Shown in pieces: positions 15,722-23,373 of a DNA stretch of 64,000 nt. A model generated the notes under the pieces. It made no database searches. It was not told the DNA's origin and was given only the letters and a program-made list of their open reading frames with translations. Source of the DNA: an uncultured Leptotrichia sp. (GTDB taxonomy: Bacteria; Fusobacteriota; Fusobacteriia; Fusobacteriales; Leptotrichiaceae). Position 1 is the first letter of the stretch. Each line of letters starts with the position of its first letter. Both the position numbers and the translations under genes were made by a program. The DNA is taken from assembly GCA_937925095.1 (NCBI GenBank), contig CALEXX010000019.1:1-64000 (forward strand). The letters run 5' to 3'.

Positions 15722-17881
15722 CTATTGATTACTTTTTGCAGTTACTGCTGACTTAACATCTGTCTTTACTTCTTTAGGTTTTCTGAACATCATATAAAGT
15801 ATAAATGCCAGTACTAACCCTGCAACTGCAGTCCATATTGTAGGTGCCTTGTGCAGCACAAACACATTTCCAAACTGGAATACAATCAATGAAATCGCAT
15901 ATGCAAATCCCAGCTGATAAGCTACTGTAAACCATGCCCATTTAGCACTATTCATTTCTTCCCTCATTGCTCCCACTGCGGCAAAACAAGGAATACATAA
16001 TTGGTTGAATAACATGAAACTCAATGCTGACACTGAAGTGAATAATTCATTTGTATATTTTATCCATGAAGCATCTTCAACAGCAGCATCTCCTAATCCT
16101 CCAACTACTCCAAATGTAGATACAACAACTTCTTTTGCTACAAGTCCACTTATTGTTGCAACTGTAGAAGCCCAATGTCCAAATCCTAAAGGACCAAATA
16201 TCGGAGCAATAATTCTTCCCACAGCTTCTAAAATTGAGTGACTTTCTTCAGAGAATTCCACAAATTCAAATTTTGTTGATATATTTTGCAGGAACCATAT
16301 TACTACAGTTGCAAGTAATATAATTGTCCCAGCTTTTATTATAAATGCCTTTACTCTGTCCCATACTGTTCTTATTATGTTTGATGGTAATGGTAGGTGA
16401 TATTCAGGTAATTCCATTACAAACGGAGCAGGATCTCCTGAAAAGCTTTTTGTCTTTTTAAGCATAATTCCGGAAATTACTACTGCTAAAATTCCTGCAA
16501 AGTAACATACCGGTGCAAACCACCAACCTTGTGAACCAACGAAAATAGTTGCTGCAAACAGTGCTATAATTTCTGTTTTTGCACCACATGGCATAAATGA
16601 AGCCACAATTATAGTCATTCTTCTGTCATTTTCATTTTCTATAGTTCTTGTAGCCATAATTCCAGGAACTGAACATCCTGTACCTATAAGTATAGGTATG
16701 AATGATTTTCCTGAAAGACCGAATTTACGGAAAATTCTATCTAAAATAAACGCTATTCTTGACATATATCCTATATCTTCCAGTATTGCCATAAAGAAGT
16801 AAAGTGTTGCTATAATTGGAAGGAATCCAAGTACCGCACCAACTCCACCAACTATACCGTCAACTACAAGACTTGTAAGCCAAGGAGCTACGTTTATTCC
16901 TTCAAGGAAAGTTCTCAAATTTCCACCTATAATTTCTCCAAAGAATGTATCATTTACCCAGTCAGTAATAGGTCCACCTACTATTGTTATTGAAACATAG
17001 TAAATTAAGAACATTATTGCGACAAAGATAGGAAGTGCCAATATACGGTTTGTTAAAATTTTATCCGCCTTGTCACTTGCCGTCAGTCCTGTTCTTCCTT
17101 TTTTTACAGTCTGACTAATAACTTCTGATATAAAATTATAACGGGCATCTGTAATAATTCCTTCACCATCATCATCAAAATCAGTCTCTGCCTTTTTTAC
17201 AAGACTTTCTATTTCCTTTTTATCTGTTTCTGACAACTTAAGTACTCCTGTAGATTTTTCATCTCTTTCAAGTAATTTTATGGCATACCATCTTTTATAT
17301 TCTGAAACACCTGCACCTGAAAGAATATTTTCCAGTCCTGTAACTACCTCTTCCACTTCAGGAGTAAATGCTTTTATATAAGAAAAATCTCCTTTTTTAG
17401 CTACCTGAAGGGAAACTTCTACAACTTTATCTATATTTTTATTTCTTAATGCTGAAATTTCTATAATTGGACAATTTAATATTTTACTCAATTTTTCAGT
17501 ATCTATCTTATCCCCGTTTCTTTCAACAACATCCATCATGTTCAATGCCACTACCATCGGAATACCAATTTCTGACAATTGAGTGGACAGATATAGGTTT
17601 CTTTCTATATTTGAAGCATCTATTATATTTACTATTACATCAGGTTTTTCATTTATCAGATATTCCCTACTTACTACTTCTTCCAATGTATAAGGTGACA
17701 GTGAGTATACTCCTGGCAAGTCAGTTATCTGTATTTCCTTATTTTTCTTATAAACACCTGTTTTCTTTTCTACCGTAACACCAGGCCAGTTTCCCACATA
17801 CTGATTCGATCCTGTCAAAGCATTAAATAAAGTTGATTTCCCACTGTTAGGATTCCCTGCTAAAGCTATTGTTATGCCCAT
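15722..17881 (-). CDS. feoB: Ferrous iron transporter FeoB
   Basis: Inner-membrane Fe(II) importer of 719 aa. The N-terminal G domain has G1 GNPNSGKST (residues 9-17), switch region NWPGVTVEKK, G3 DLPGVYSL, and G4 NMMD; a helical GDI-like region follows to about residue 260. The membrane part contains two Gate domains with GTGCSVPGIMATR and the matching second-repeat segment NQLCIPCFAAVGAMREE, whose Cys residues are thought to line the iron path. It sits between feoA and the Cys-rich peptide gene. Length and motifs are complete. Confidence 0.97.
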   Translation of the reverse strand: MGITIALAGNPNSGKSTLFNALTGSNQYVGNWPGVTVEKKTGVYKKNKEIQITDLPGVYSLSPYTLEEVVSREYLINEKPDVIVNIIDASNIERNLYLSTQLSEIGIPMVVALNMMDVVERNGDKIDTEKLSKILNCPIIEISALRNKNIDKVVEVSLQVAKKGDFSYIKAFTPEVEEVVTGLENILSGAGVSEYKRWYAIKLLERDEKSTGVLKLSETDKKEIESLVKKAETDFDDDGEGIITDARYNFISEVISQTVKKGRTGLTASDKADKILTNRILALPIFVAIMFLIYYVSITIVGGPITDWVNDTFFGEIIGGNLRTFLEGINVAPWLTSLVVDGIVGGVGAVLGFLPIIATLYFFMAILEDIGYMSRIAFILDRIFRKFGLSGKSFIPILIGTGCSVPGIMATRTIENENDRRMTIIVASFMPCGAKTEIIALFAATIFVGSQGWWFAPVCYFAGILAVVISGIMLKKTKSFSGDPAPFVMELPEYHLPLPSNIIRTVWDRVKAFIIKAGTIILLATVVIWFLQNISTKFEFVEFSEESHSILEAVGRIIAPIFGPLGFGHWASTVATISGLVAKEVVVSTFGVVGGLGDAAVEDASWIKYTNELFTSVSALSFMLFNQLCIPCFAAVGAMREEMNSAKWAWFTVAYQLGFAYAISLIVFQFGNVFVLHKAPTIWTAVAGLVLAFILYMMFRKPKEVKTDVKSAVTAKSNQ

Positions 17882-17944
17882 TCTTTTCTCCTTCCCTTTC
17901 TCTCCTCTGATGATTTTAATGATTATCTGCTATTTAACAAAAAT

Positions 17945-18175
17945 CTATGAATTTATAGGCTCTATTTCCACGCATTCAGCGTCTTCTTTTCTAAGACTTA
18001 ATTCATATCCTCTTATGGATATTTGTACTGGATCACCTAAAGGAGCTACTTTCCTTATGTAGATTTCTGCATTCTTTGTTATTCCCATATCCATAATTCT
18101 TCTTTTAAATGGACCTGAACCATGAATCTTTACTACTCTATAACTATGATCCACTCTAGATTCTTTTAATGTCAT
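17945..18175 (-). CDS. feoA: FeoA-family protein, copy adjacent to feoB
   Basis: A 76-aa SH3-like protein with the FeoA pattern: RIMDMGITKNAEIYIRKVAPLGDPVQISIRGYELSLRKEDA. FeoA assists FeoB on the cytoplasmic side. It ends 63 bp before feoB. This copy keeps the PLGDPVQI core, the canonical FeoA signature, unlike the second copy upstream. Confidence 0.93.
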   Translation of the reverse strand: MTLKESRVDHSYRVVKIHGSGPFKRRIMDMGITKNAEIYIRKVAPLGDPVQISIRGYELSLRKEDAECVEIEPINS

Positions 18176-18288
18176 ATTAAACTCTTCCTCCTATAAAATT
18201 TATAGTAAATTATTTCAAACTATCTGAAAATTCTATATCTACACTCTCCTTCAAACATAAAGCAGAACTATAGGTAATTTAAAATAAA

Positions 18289-18510
18289 TTATTGATTTAT
18301 TTTAACTATTATTTTCTGAGCTATTTCTTTTCCAATTGCCACTCTGCAATCCTTAACGTTTACAATAAGATTTCCAGAGTTCTCGGTTATTACCATAATT
18401 TCACTTTCAGCAACAAATCCCATACTACTTAGTTGTCTCTCCTGGCTTCCTTCCATTTTCACCTTTATAATTTTTAATGGTGTGTTAACTGGTGCCATTA
18501 GCAAATTCAT
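18289..18510 (-). CDS. Second FeoA-family protein, diverged copy
   Basis: A FeoA-domain protein of 73 aa. The LSSMGFVAESEIMVITENSGNLIVNVKDCRVAIGKEIAQKI segment fits the fold, but the PLGDP core is replaced by NSGNLIV. Two different feoA genes before feoB are common in clostridia and fusobacteria; the two proteins may act together. It is the first gene of the operon, about 110 bp before the next feoA, and the candidate operators upstream would control it. Confidence 0.9.
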   Translation of the reverse strand: MNLLMAPVNTPLKIIKVKMEGSQERQLSSMGFVAESEIMVITENSGNLIVNVKDCRVAIGKEIAQKIIVKINQ

Positions 18511-18570
18511 AAAACACCTCTTTCCTTTTTACTTTATTTTTTTTATTTTAACACAGTAACAAAATTTATG

Positions 18571-18603
18571 TTTATCATAAAATTTGAATACCAATATGAT
18601 AAA
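18571..18603. promoter_or_regulatory. Inverted repeat before feo operon, candidate iron-regulator site
   Basis: A perfect 9-bp inverted repeat TTTATCATA / TATGATAAA with a 15-nt spacer lies 60-95 bp before the first feoA. The TGATAA half-sites are the core of Fur-type heptamers, though the spacing is not the usual 7-1-7. The site is placed where a promoter would be, so an iron-responsive operator is plausible but unproven. Confidence 0.4.
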
Positions 18604-18655
18604 TTTTTGTTTTCAAAGTAATTTTACATCATTTTCGTCGATATTGCAAATAAAA

Positions 18656-18680
18656 ATGTAAAAATTATTTATTTTTACAT
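18656..18680. repeat. 25-bp palindrome in the feo upstream region
   Basis: ATGTAAAAAT and ATTTTTACAT form a perfect 10-bp inverted repeat around a 5-nt spacer, and a further half-site (ATTTTACATC) stands at 18620-18629. It lies within the 341-bp non-coding stretch 18511-18851. No RNA gene or ORF is seen in that stretch. It may be an operator or a hairpin. Confidence 0.5.
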
Positions 18681-18802
18681 ACAAATTGATAATAAAAAAA
18701 TCATCTTAATAAAGATTTATCACTGTAACTGCATGTTTTCATTTATAAAATATCTATCGTTCATATTTAACATGCCTGTTCTAAACTGTCTTTATAAGAT
18801 GA

Positions 18803-18846
18803 TTTATATTTTTATATTTTTATATTTTTATATTTTTATATTTTTT
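18803..18846. repeat. Short tandem repeat, 8-bp unit TTTATATT
   Basis: About five tandem copies of TTTATATT end just short of the stop codon of the TtcA-like gene. Such a tract could vary in copy number by slippage, but it lies downstream of a gene and not in a promoter, so an effect on expression is not obvious. Confidence 0.85.
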
Positions 18847-18851
18847 CAATT

Positions 18852-19697
18852 TTAATCATTTTCAATCTGACTATCTCTTTTATTTCCATGAGTATATCCA
18901 AAAACATAGTCTAAATTTATATTTTTCATGGAATTAAATATACTTTGTTTTATTCCCGGATCTTTTTCCTCCAGTGCAGCCAGAAGATCCTTCACTTCTT
19001 TTCTTTTACTTGAAGTTTTACCTGCTTCTATTGTACATCCGCAGTTCATTGCCCTTATTCCATTTTTCTTTGTGTATTCTATTATATCAGCTTCCCTTAC
19101 ATATATAAGAGGTCTTATAAGCTCCAGTTTCCCTGACGTTGACTTTACCTTTGGAGTCATTGTCTTTACTGTCCCTGCATAAAGTATATTTATCATTGTA
19201 GTTTCAATAACATCATCAAAATGATGACCTAATGTTAATTTATTGAATCCAAATTCCTCGACTTTTTTATAAAGGATTCCCCTTCTCATTTTTGCACATA
19301 GAAAACATGGATAATCCTTGGCTTTTTCATTGGCTATTTCCCATATATTTGTGTCTATTATTTCACAATCTATATTTAATTTATCAAGGTTATTTCTGAA
19401 GTTATCAAGATCAGACTGTCTGAACCCTGGATTTAGGCTGACTGCCTTAAATTCAAAATTTCTACTTTTATCCTTTTTCAGTTCGCTGAAAAGCTTTGCA
19501 AGAAGAAGGCTGTCTTTTCCTCCAGATATTCCAATGGCAATTTTATCTCCGTTTTCTACAAGATTATAATCATTTATGGCTTTTATAAATTTATTCCATA
19601 TTGACTTTCTATATACAGTCCTAATACTGTTTTCTATTTCTTCTACTTCCTTCATCGGACCGTCAGGAATAATCGCTTCACATACTAAATTTACCAT
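18852..19697 (-). CDS. TtcA-like tRNA thiolation enzyme (PP-loop ATPase)
   Basis: An adenine-nucleotide alpha-hydrolase of 281 aa. The PP-loop SGGKDSLLL is near residue 59, the pair CFLC (PCFLCAKMRRGILYK) near 136 and a further Cys cluster (MNCGCT) near 220. A CxxC plus one later Cys holds the Fe-S cluster in TtcA, and GHHFDD is the family's LGHH-DD motif. TtcA makes 2-thiocytidine-32 in some tRNAs; other TtcA/TtuA-like members thiolate other positions, so the exact product is open. GGAGG before the ATG sets the start. It is separated from the upstream TPR gene by a terminator. Confidence 0.82.
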   Translation of the reverse strand: MVNLVCEAIIPDGPMKEVEEIENSIRTVYRKSIWNKFIKAINDYNLVENGDKIAIGISGGKDSLLLAKLFSELKKDKSRNFEFKAVSLNPGFRQSDLDNFRNNLDKLNIDCEIIDTNIWEIANEKAKDYPCFLCAKMRRGILYKKVEEFGFNKLTLGHHFDDVIETTMINILYAGTVKTMTPKVKSTSGKLELIRPLIYVREADIIEYTKKNGIRAMNCGCTIEAGKTSSKRKEVKDLLAALEEKDPGIKQSIFNSMKNINLDYVFGYTHGNKRDSQIEND

Positions 19698-19743
19698 TTT
19701 CCCTCCATTAATTATTTTATTTTTCTATTTTCAGACAATAGAA

Positions 19744-19769
19744 AAAGTTGTCATAAACAAGACAACTTT
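19744..19769 (-). terminator. Intrinsic terminator of the TPR gene
   Basis: A perfect 9-bp stem AAAGTTGTC / GACAACTTT with 8-nt loop and a T-rich tail on the minus strand, about 20 bp past the stop of the TPR gene. Confidence 0.8.
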
Positions 19770-19789
19770 ATATATCCGATTTCTCTAAT

Positions 19790-20425
19790 TTATAAATTTA
19801 ATGCCAAATTCTCACTTATAAAATGGCTATTTTCTTCCTTTTCAAAATCGCAGTTTTTTGTTGTTTTACACTTATTTTCAATATAGTTAATTTTTTCCAA
19901 TAATCCTTCATCCCTTGAATCAATTTCAAGTGCGGCCTTATACTCTTTAAGAGCCTTCTTATGTCTACCCATATGTTCGTATTTTCTCGCAAAATCAATA
20001 TGAGCAACATACATATCAAAGTCAAGAAAAATAGCAGTTTCATAACAGTCAACCGCGTCCGATATTCTACCCCTTCTGGAATATATATTTCCCAGCAGGA
20101 ACAGTACAAATGGTTCAAACTCATTTAATTCAAGTGCTTTATTAAGATTTTTTTCAGCCTTGTCCAGTTCTTCATTTTCATAATAAAGATATCCTAAAAA
20201 TGCACGTATTTCATGATCTTCTGGTTTTAACCTAACCAGTTTTTCATATATTTCTATTGCTTTTTCATTCTCTTTTAACGCATGATAAGTTGATGCCAAA
20301 GTTTGCAATGCATCAATATCTTCAGGATTTTCTGCTACTTTTCCCTGAATTTTCTTTAGAAACTTTTCATTGTTCCCGTTATATCTTATCTCTCTAAAAA
20401 TCAATGTTTCTAACATTTTGTTCAC
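19790..20425 (-). CDS. Tetratricopeptide repeat protein
   Basis: This 211-aa protein is built of about four to five TPR units (for example NPEDIDALQTLASTYHALKENEKAIEIYEKL, PEDHEIRAFLGYLYYENEELDKAEKNLNKAL in overview form), spanning residues 30-180. It has no signal peptide, so it is probably cytosolic. TPR proteins serve as protein-protein scaffolds; the partner is unknown. AGGAGTG precedes the ATG. It stands alone between a terminator and an AT-rich region of about 250 bp shared with the divergent pspC gene. Confidence 0.85.
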   Translation of the reverse strand: MNKMLETLIFREIRYNGNNEKFLKKIQGKVAENPEDIDALQTLASTYHALKENEKAIEIYEKLVRLKPEDHEIRAFLGYLYYENEELDKAEKNLNKALELNEFEPFVLFLLGNIYSRRGRISDAVDCYETAIFLDFDMYVAHIDFARKYEHMGRHKKALKEYKAALEIDSRDEGLLEKINYIENKCKTTKNCDFEKEENSHFISENLALNL

Positions 20426-20674
20426 TCCTAATTGACTTATTATAGTTTATTTTATCATAAATATTTCATTTAGTAAACTTTATTTTTACTTTTTTATATA
20501 TTACTATATTATTAATTAATGTTATTTTTTTATATTTATTATGTAAATCCAACTTCCATTTTTATTTCACTAGACTTTTATTTTACTTTCATTTTCTGTA
20601 TAGAAGAATGTAATTTATTGACTTTATCTTATTTTTGTAATATACTCTAATTGAATTGTAAAGGAGGAACTGAT

Positions 20675-20929
20675 ATGCAAAAAAAATTATATAAATCAGC
20701 AACTGATAAAAAAATTCTTGGTGTATGTGGAGGAATTGCAGAATATTTTGAAGTAGATTCAACTATAATACGTATTGCTGCTGTTTTACTTGCACTTCCA
20801 GGGGGAATGGGGATTATACCTTATTTTATTCTAGGTCTTTTCATTATGCCTGATAAACCGGCAGATTATACTGAAAAAAAAGACAAGGAAGAAAGAGAAG
20901 TTTTAGAAGCTGAAAAGGTTGAAGATTAA
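20675..20929 (+). CDS. PspC-domain membrane protein
   Basis: A small protein (84 aa) with the PspC pattern KKILGVCGGIAEYFEVDSTIIRI followed by one hydrophobic segment (AVLLALPGGMGIIPYFILGLFIM) and an acidic tail. PspC-type proteins act in envelope-stress responses in proteobacteria and in anti-sigma or phage-shock roles elsewhere. A TTG at 20651 opens the frame, but AAAGGAGG stands just before the ATG at 20675. It has its own promoter region; a bidirectional terminator follows. Confidence 0.9.
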   Translation: MQKKLYKSATDKKILGVCGGIAEYFEVDSTIIRIAAVLLALPGGMGIIPYFILGLFIMPDKPADYTEKKDKEEREVLEAEKVED

Positions 20930-20956
20930 TTTTTTAAAAATCACATAAAATAAAAT

Positions 20957-21012
20957 AATAGTTACTCTTTTTAAGATTTAAAATATATCTTAAAATTAAG
21001 TAACTATTTTTT
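20957..21012. terminator. Bidirectional terminator between pspC and the DUF421 gene
   Basis: A long nested stem: outer arms AATAGTTACT / AGTAACTATT (20957-20966, 20999-21008) and inner arms TTTAAGAT / ATCTTAAA. T-runs follow on the plus strand and A-runs precede, so it can stop transcripts from both converging genes. Confidence 0.85.
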
Positions 21013-21057
21013 ATTTTCAGTATCTGTATTTAAAATTTCTATCTGCTTATTTTCCTT

Positions 21058-21687
21058 TTAATTCATTACAACAAATAATTTGTCTCCTGACCATTCAGCT
21101 AAGAAAACATCCTCAAGATTTTCAACATTCTTTTCCTTTAATTTTTCCATTAGCCATTCTGTATCTTTTTCTATATGCTCCAACCCTGTTTCAAGTACTT
21201 TACCTTCAGCAACTAAAGGTATTGCAAGATTTTTATCATTTTTCTGAAGAATTGTAATCTGACCATTTGATTCGACAAATGCTTTATCAATATCTTTAAC
21301 TCTTACTACACCCTTCATACGCATTTTCGTATAAAAATCCACAAGGGATAAATTTACTTTTGCAAAATTTTCCTTTATTATTTCTCCATCCTTAACAAGA
21401 AATACCATTTCTCCGTCAAATACTTTTTTTACACCTTCACTTGAACTTTTCAAAAAGTTGATAGCCGTCATAAGGGAAATCCATATAAGGAGAACTATCA
21501 GAAACTGTACAACTGTTATACTTGGATTATAAATAACTCCTCCAATTATTCCCCCTAAAACGTAATTTCCTATCTGGTCTGTCGCTGTTACCGGCGCAAG
21601 CTGTCCTTTTCCGTTTATATTCATATATATAAGCAATGCTGTAAAGCCTATTGTCAATTTTATAGCTACCTGTATTATAAATTCCAT
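21058..21687 (-). CDS. DUF421 membrane protein (YetF-like)
   Basis: A 209-aa protein. Three N-terminal membrane segments (residues 1-85) are followed by a cytosolic alpha/beta domain with the DUF421 pattern VFDGEMVFLVKDGEIIKENFAKVNLSLVDFYTKMRMKGV in outline. The family's function is not settled; members act in spore germination or stress in Bacillus. It forms a two-gene unit with the DUF3290 gene 25 bp upstream, a pairing known in lactobacilli and other Gram-positives. No regulator is nearby. Confidence 0.85.
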   Translation of the reverse strand: MEFIIQVAIKLTIGFTALLIYMNINGKGQLAPVTATDQIGNYVLGGIIGGVIYNPSITVVQFLIVLLIWISLMTAINFLKSSSEGVKKVFDGEMVFLVKDGEIIKENFAKVNLSLVDFYTKMRMKGVVRVKDIDKAFVESNGQITILQKNDKNLAIPLVAEGKVLETGLEHIEKDTEWLMEKLKEKNVENLEDVFLAEWSGDKLFVVMN

Positions 21688-21712
21688 TCTATATTTCTCC
21701 TTTCAAATAAAT

Positions 21713-22174
21713 TTATTTTTTTACATCTTCATTTCCATCCAGTATCTTTATATCGTCAATATATGGAACTTTCATTTCTTCCACCAATATCGAATTATTT
21801 ACCCAGTGAATCTGATAAAACTTATCTTTTATTTTATAAACTGTATGTTCTGTTATTTCCTTTGTATTCACATATATTTCATCTTCACTGACATTAAATT
21901 TTTCTGAAAGGCCTTTTATTACACTAGCTGTATTCTTACTTATTTTTTCCTGATTATTCTGAGCCTGAAATTCGCTTATCTTTAATAGGCCAAATAACAA
22001 TACAAGTATTAAAAATAATAGGCTGAGTTGTTTTCCTCTCACTGAAATACTTCCTTTAAACCATCTAAACATTAAAAATCCAAAAAACAGTATCATCCCA
22101 AATAATAATACTAAGGATACTCCATCTCCAATTAATCTATAATTTTCTAGATAACTTCGACTGTAAAATTCCAT
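21713..22174 (-). CDS. DUF3290 membrane protein
   Basis: 153 aa with two membrane segments (about residues 17-37 and 47-66) and a C-terminal extracytoplasmic or cytoplasmic domain of about 85 residues (NVSEDEIYVNTKEITEHTVYKIKDKF). It matches the DUF3290 family by its N-terminal NYRLIGDGVSLVLLFGMI and by its DUF421 partner. Function unknown. TGGAGGAAG precedes the ATG. Confidence 0.8.
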   Translation of the reverse strand: MEFYSRSYLENYRLIGDGVSLVLLFGMILFFGFLMFRWFKGSISVRGKQLSLLFLILVLLFGLLKISEFQAQNNQEKISKNTASVIKGLSEKFNVSEDEIYVNTKEITEHTVYKIKDKFYQIHWVNNSILVEEMKVPYIDDIKILDGNEDVKK

Positions 22175-22192
22175 TTACGCTTCCTCCATTCT

Positions 22193-22233
22193 AAAAAAAT
22201 ACTTGTCATAAACTTTATTTATAACAAGTATTT
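22193..22233 (-). terminator. Intrinsic terminator after the EndoU/immunity pair
   Basis: A perfect 10-bp stem AAATACTTGT / ACAAGTATTT (22197-22206, 22224-22233) is followed on the minus strand by a T-run. It lies 16 bp past the stop of the candidate immunity gene and closes the mutS2-to-EndoU operon. Confidence 0.85.
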
Positions 22234-22248
22234 ATAGCACATTTTCGA

Positions 22249-22686
22249 TTAAATTTCTATTTCTAATTTTGTCTTCAGGCTTTCAGGCATTTTTAGAAAC
22301 TTATTCCAACCGTAAAGAACTTTTTTATATTCATCAAATTTACAGCTCCATTTTGGATACTCTTCACATTCTCCAAAAATAGTATGTGTAAATTCAACTT
22401 TTTTCCTATTTATCTTATGTTGAAACGCCTGTCCGTCCCATTCTGTTTCCTTTAATTTTCCTGTGTCCACTTTCTTTATCTCCAGAAGAAAGTCTTCCAG
22501 CATTTCTATATACTGAAAATCTTCCATTATTCCTGTTATTAGAAATTTTGTATATTCTCCTATCTTTTCTTCTTCCTTTTTGTATTCTTCAAAAGAAGCA
22601 AATTTTTCCTTGTCAGGACAAGAAATATCAGGGTATGGTGTCAGTCCAAAATCCTCATCATCATAATATCCAAATACAATTTTCAT
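22249..22686 (-). CDS. Candidate immunity protein to the EndoU-domain protein
   Basis: I do not recognise this 145-aa family. The protein is acidic (many Glu/Asp), with no signal or membrane segment, and so is likely cytosolic. Its ATG overlaps the stop of the EndoU gene by one base (TAATG) and has GAAGGTGAT upstream, so it is made with the nuclease. Small acidic proteins encoded directly after polymorphic toxin domains are usually their immunity proteins; that role is inferred from position and charge only. It is the last gene before a terminator. Confidence 0.65.
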   Translation of the reverse strand: MKIVFGYYDDEDFGLTPYPDISCPDKEKFASFEEYKKEEEKIGEYTKFLITGIMEDFQYIEMLEDFLLEIKKVDTGKLKETEWDGQAFQHKINRKKVEFTHTIFGECEEYPKWSCKFDEYKKVLYGWNKFLKMPESLKTKLEIEI

Positions 22687-23357
22687 TATCTATCACCTTC
22701 AAAAACAGGATAGGCTGTTATTCTTGGACTTTTATATCCCCTCATGATAACTCCACTTTTACTTATACCTTGCCACATGTTATTGTCTCTTCCCTTTAAA
22801 TCCTTCCTGTTTTCCCATGCAGAATTTATTTCATCAATTACCCTCGCTTCATCCCAGCTTTCAGGAAACATTGTATTTACTCCTCCATTGCTGGTTTTTT
22901 TCTGCCATGTTCCGTCAGGTTTTCTTATTTCAACACTTGCTTTATATACACCATTTTTCGAAGGATCCCCAATTTTCTTCACAATTCTTACATCACCCTT
23001 TAAAAGAGTATGCCCTCCGGTAACTTTTTCTCCATTTGAAGAAATATCTCCTCCGATTATATGGTCATAATCTATCTTATATTTTCTATTTCCAGTATTA
23101 GCAGATTTTTCTTCTGAAACTTCTGTTTTTTCCTTTTCTTTTTTCTTTTTAGAATTATTTTTACTGCTATTTTCGGAATTTTTCCCTGTATCATTTTTTT
23201 CTGAAACTTTATTATTTTTCGATGCTGCTGTCAGATTGCTGTCATTACTGCCACTTCCATTTTTTCCAATAAAAACCTTTGCAGCAAATAAACAAAAAAT
23301 AACTAATACAATTATTCTGACCGCTCTCAGGATATTCTCTTTTTTCATCTTTTCCAA
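22686..23357 (-). CDS. Membrane-anchored or secreted protein with C-terminal EndoU nuclease domain
   Basis: A protein of 223 aa. One N-terminal hydrophobic segment (about residues 12-30, signal or anchor, no clear lipobox) is followed by a low-complexity Ser/Asn/Lys/Glu linker (about 31-90). A bacterial EndoU-like domain (about 97-223) then shows DHIIGGD (His99), GGHT (His116), NTMFPESW (Thr162) and ITAYPV (Tyr216), the order of conserved residues in PF14436 toxin domains of CdiA and LXG/WXG proteins. EndoU enzymes cut RNA. It lacks long delivery domains. It starts 16 bp after the phosphohexomutase gene at TTG (23357) or ATG (23348). The fold call is good; toxin use is inferred from the partner gene. 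Confidence 0.82.
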   Translation of the reverse strand: MEKMKKENILRAVRIIVLVIFCLFAAKVFIGKNGSGSNDSNLTAASKNNKVSEKNDTGKNSENSSKNNSKKKKEKEKTEVSEEKSANTGNRKYKIDYDHIIGGDISSNGEKVTGGHTLLKGDVRIVKKIGDPSKNGVYKASVEIRKPDGTWQKKTSNGGVNTMFPESWDEARVIDEINSAWENRKDLKGRDNNMWQGISKSGVIMRGYKSPRITAYPVFEGDR

Positions 23358-23373
23358 TCCGTCCTCTTAATAT

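Noticed and set aside
18803..18846. Tandem TTTATATT tract as a possible CRISPR or promoter-switch repeat
   Set aside because: The unit is 8 bp with no spacers, and the tract lies at the 3' end of a gene.
19816..20124. A second minus-strand frame (102 codons) inside the TPR gene
   Set aside because: It overlaps the TPR gene in another frame and shows no repeat pattern of its own; the TPR frame is clearly the coding one.
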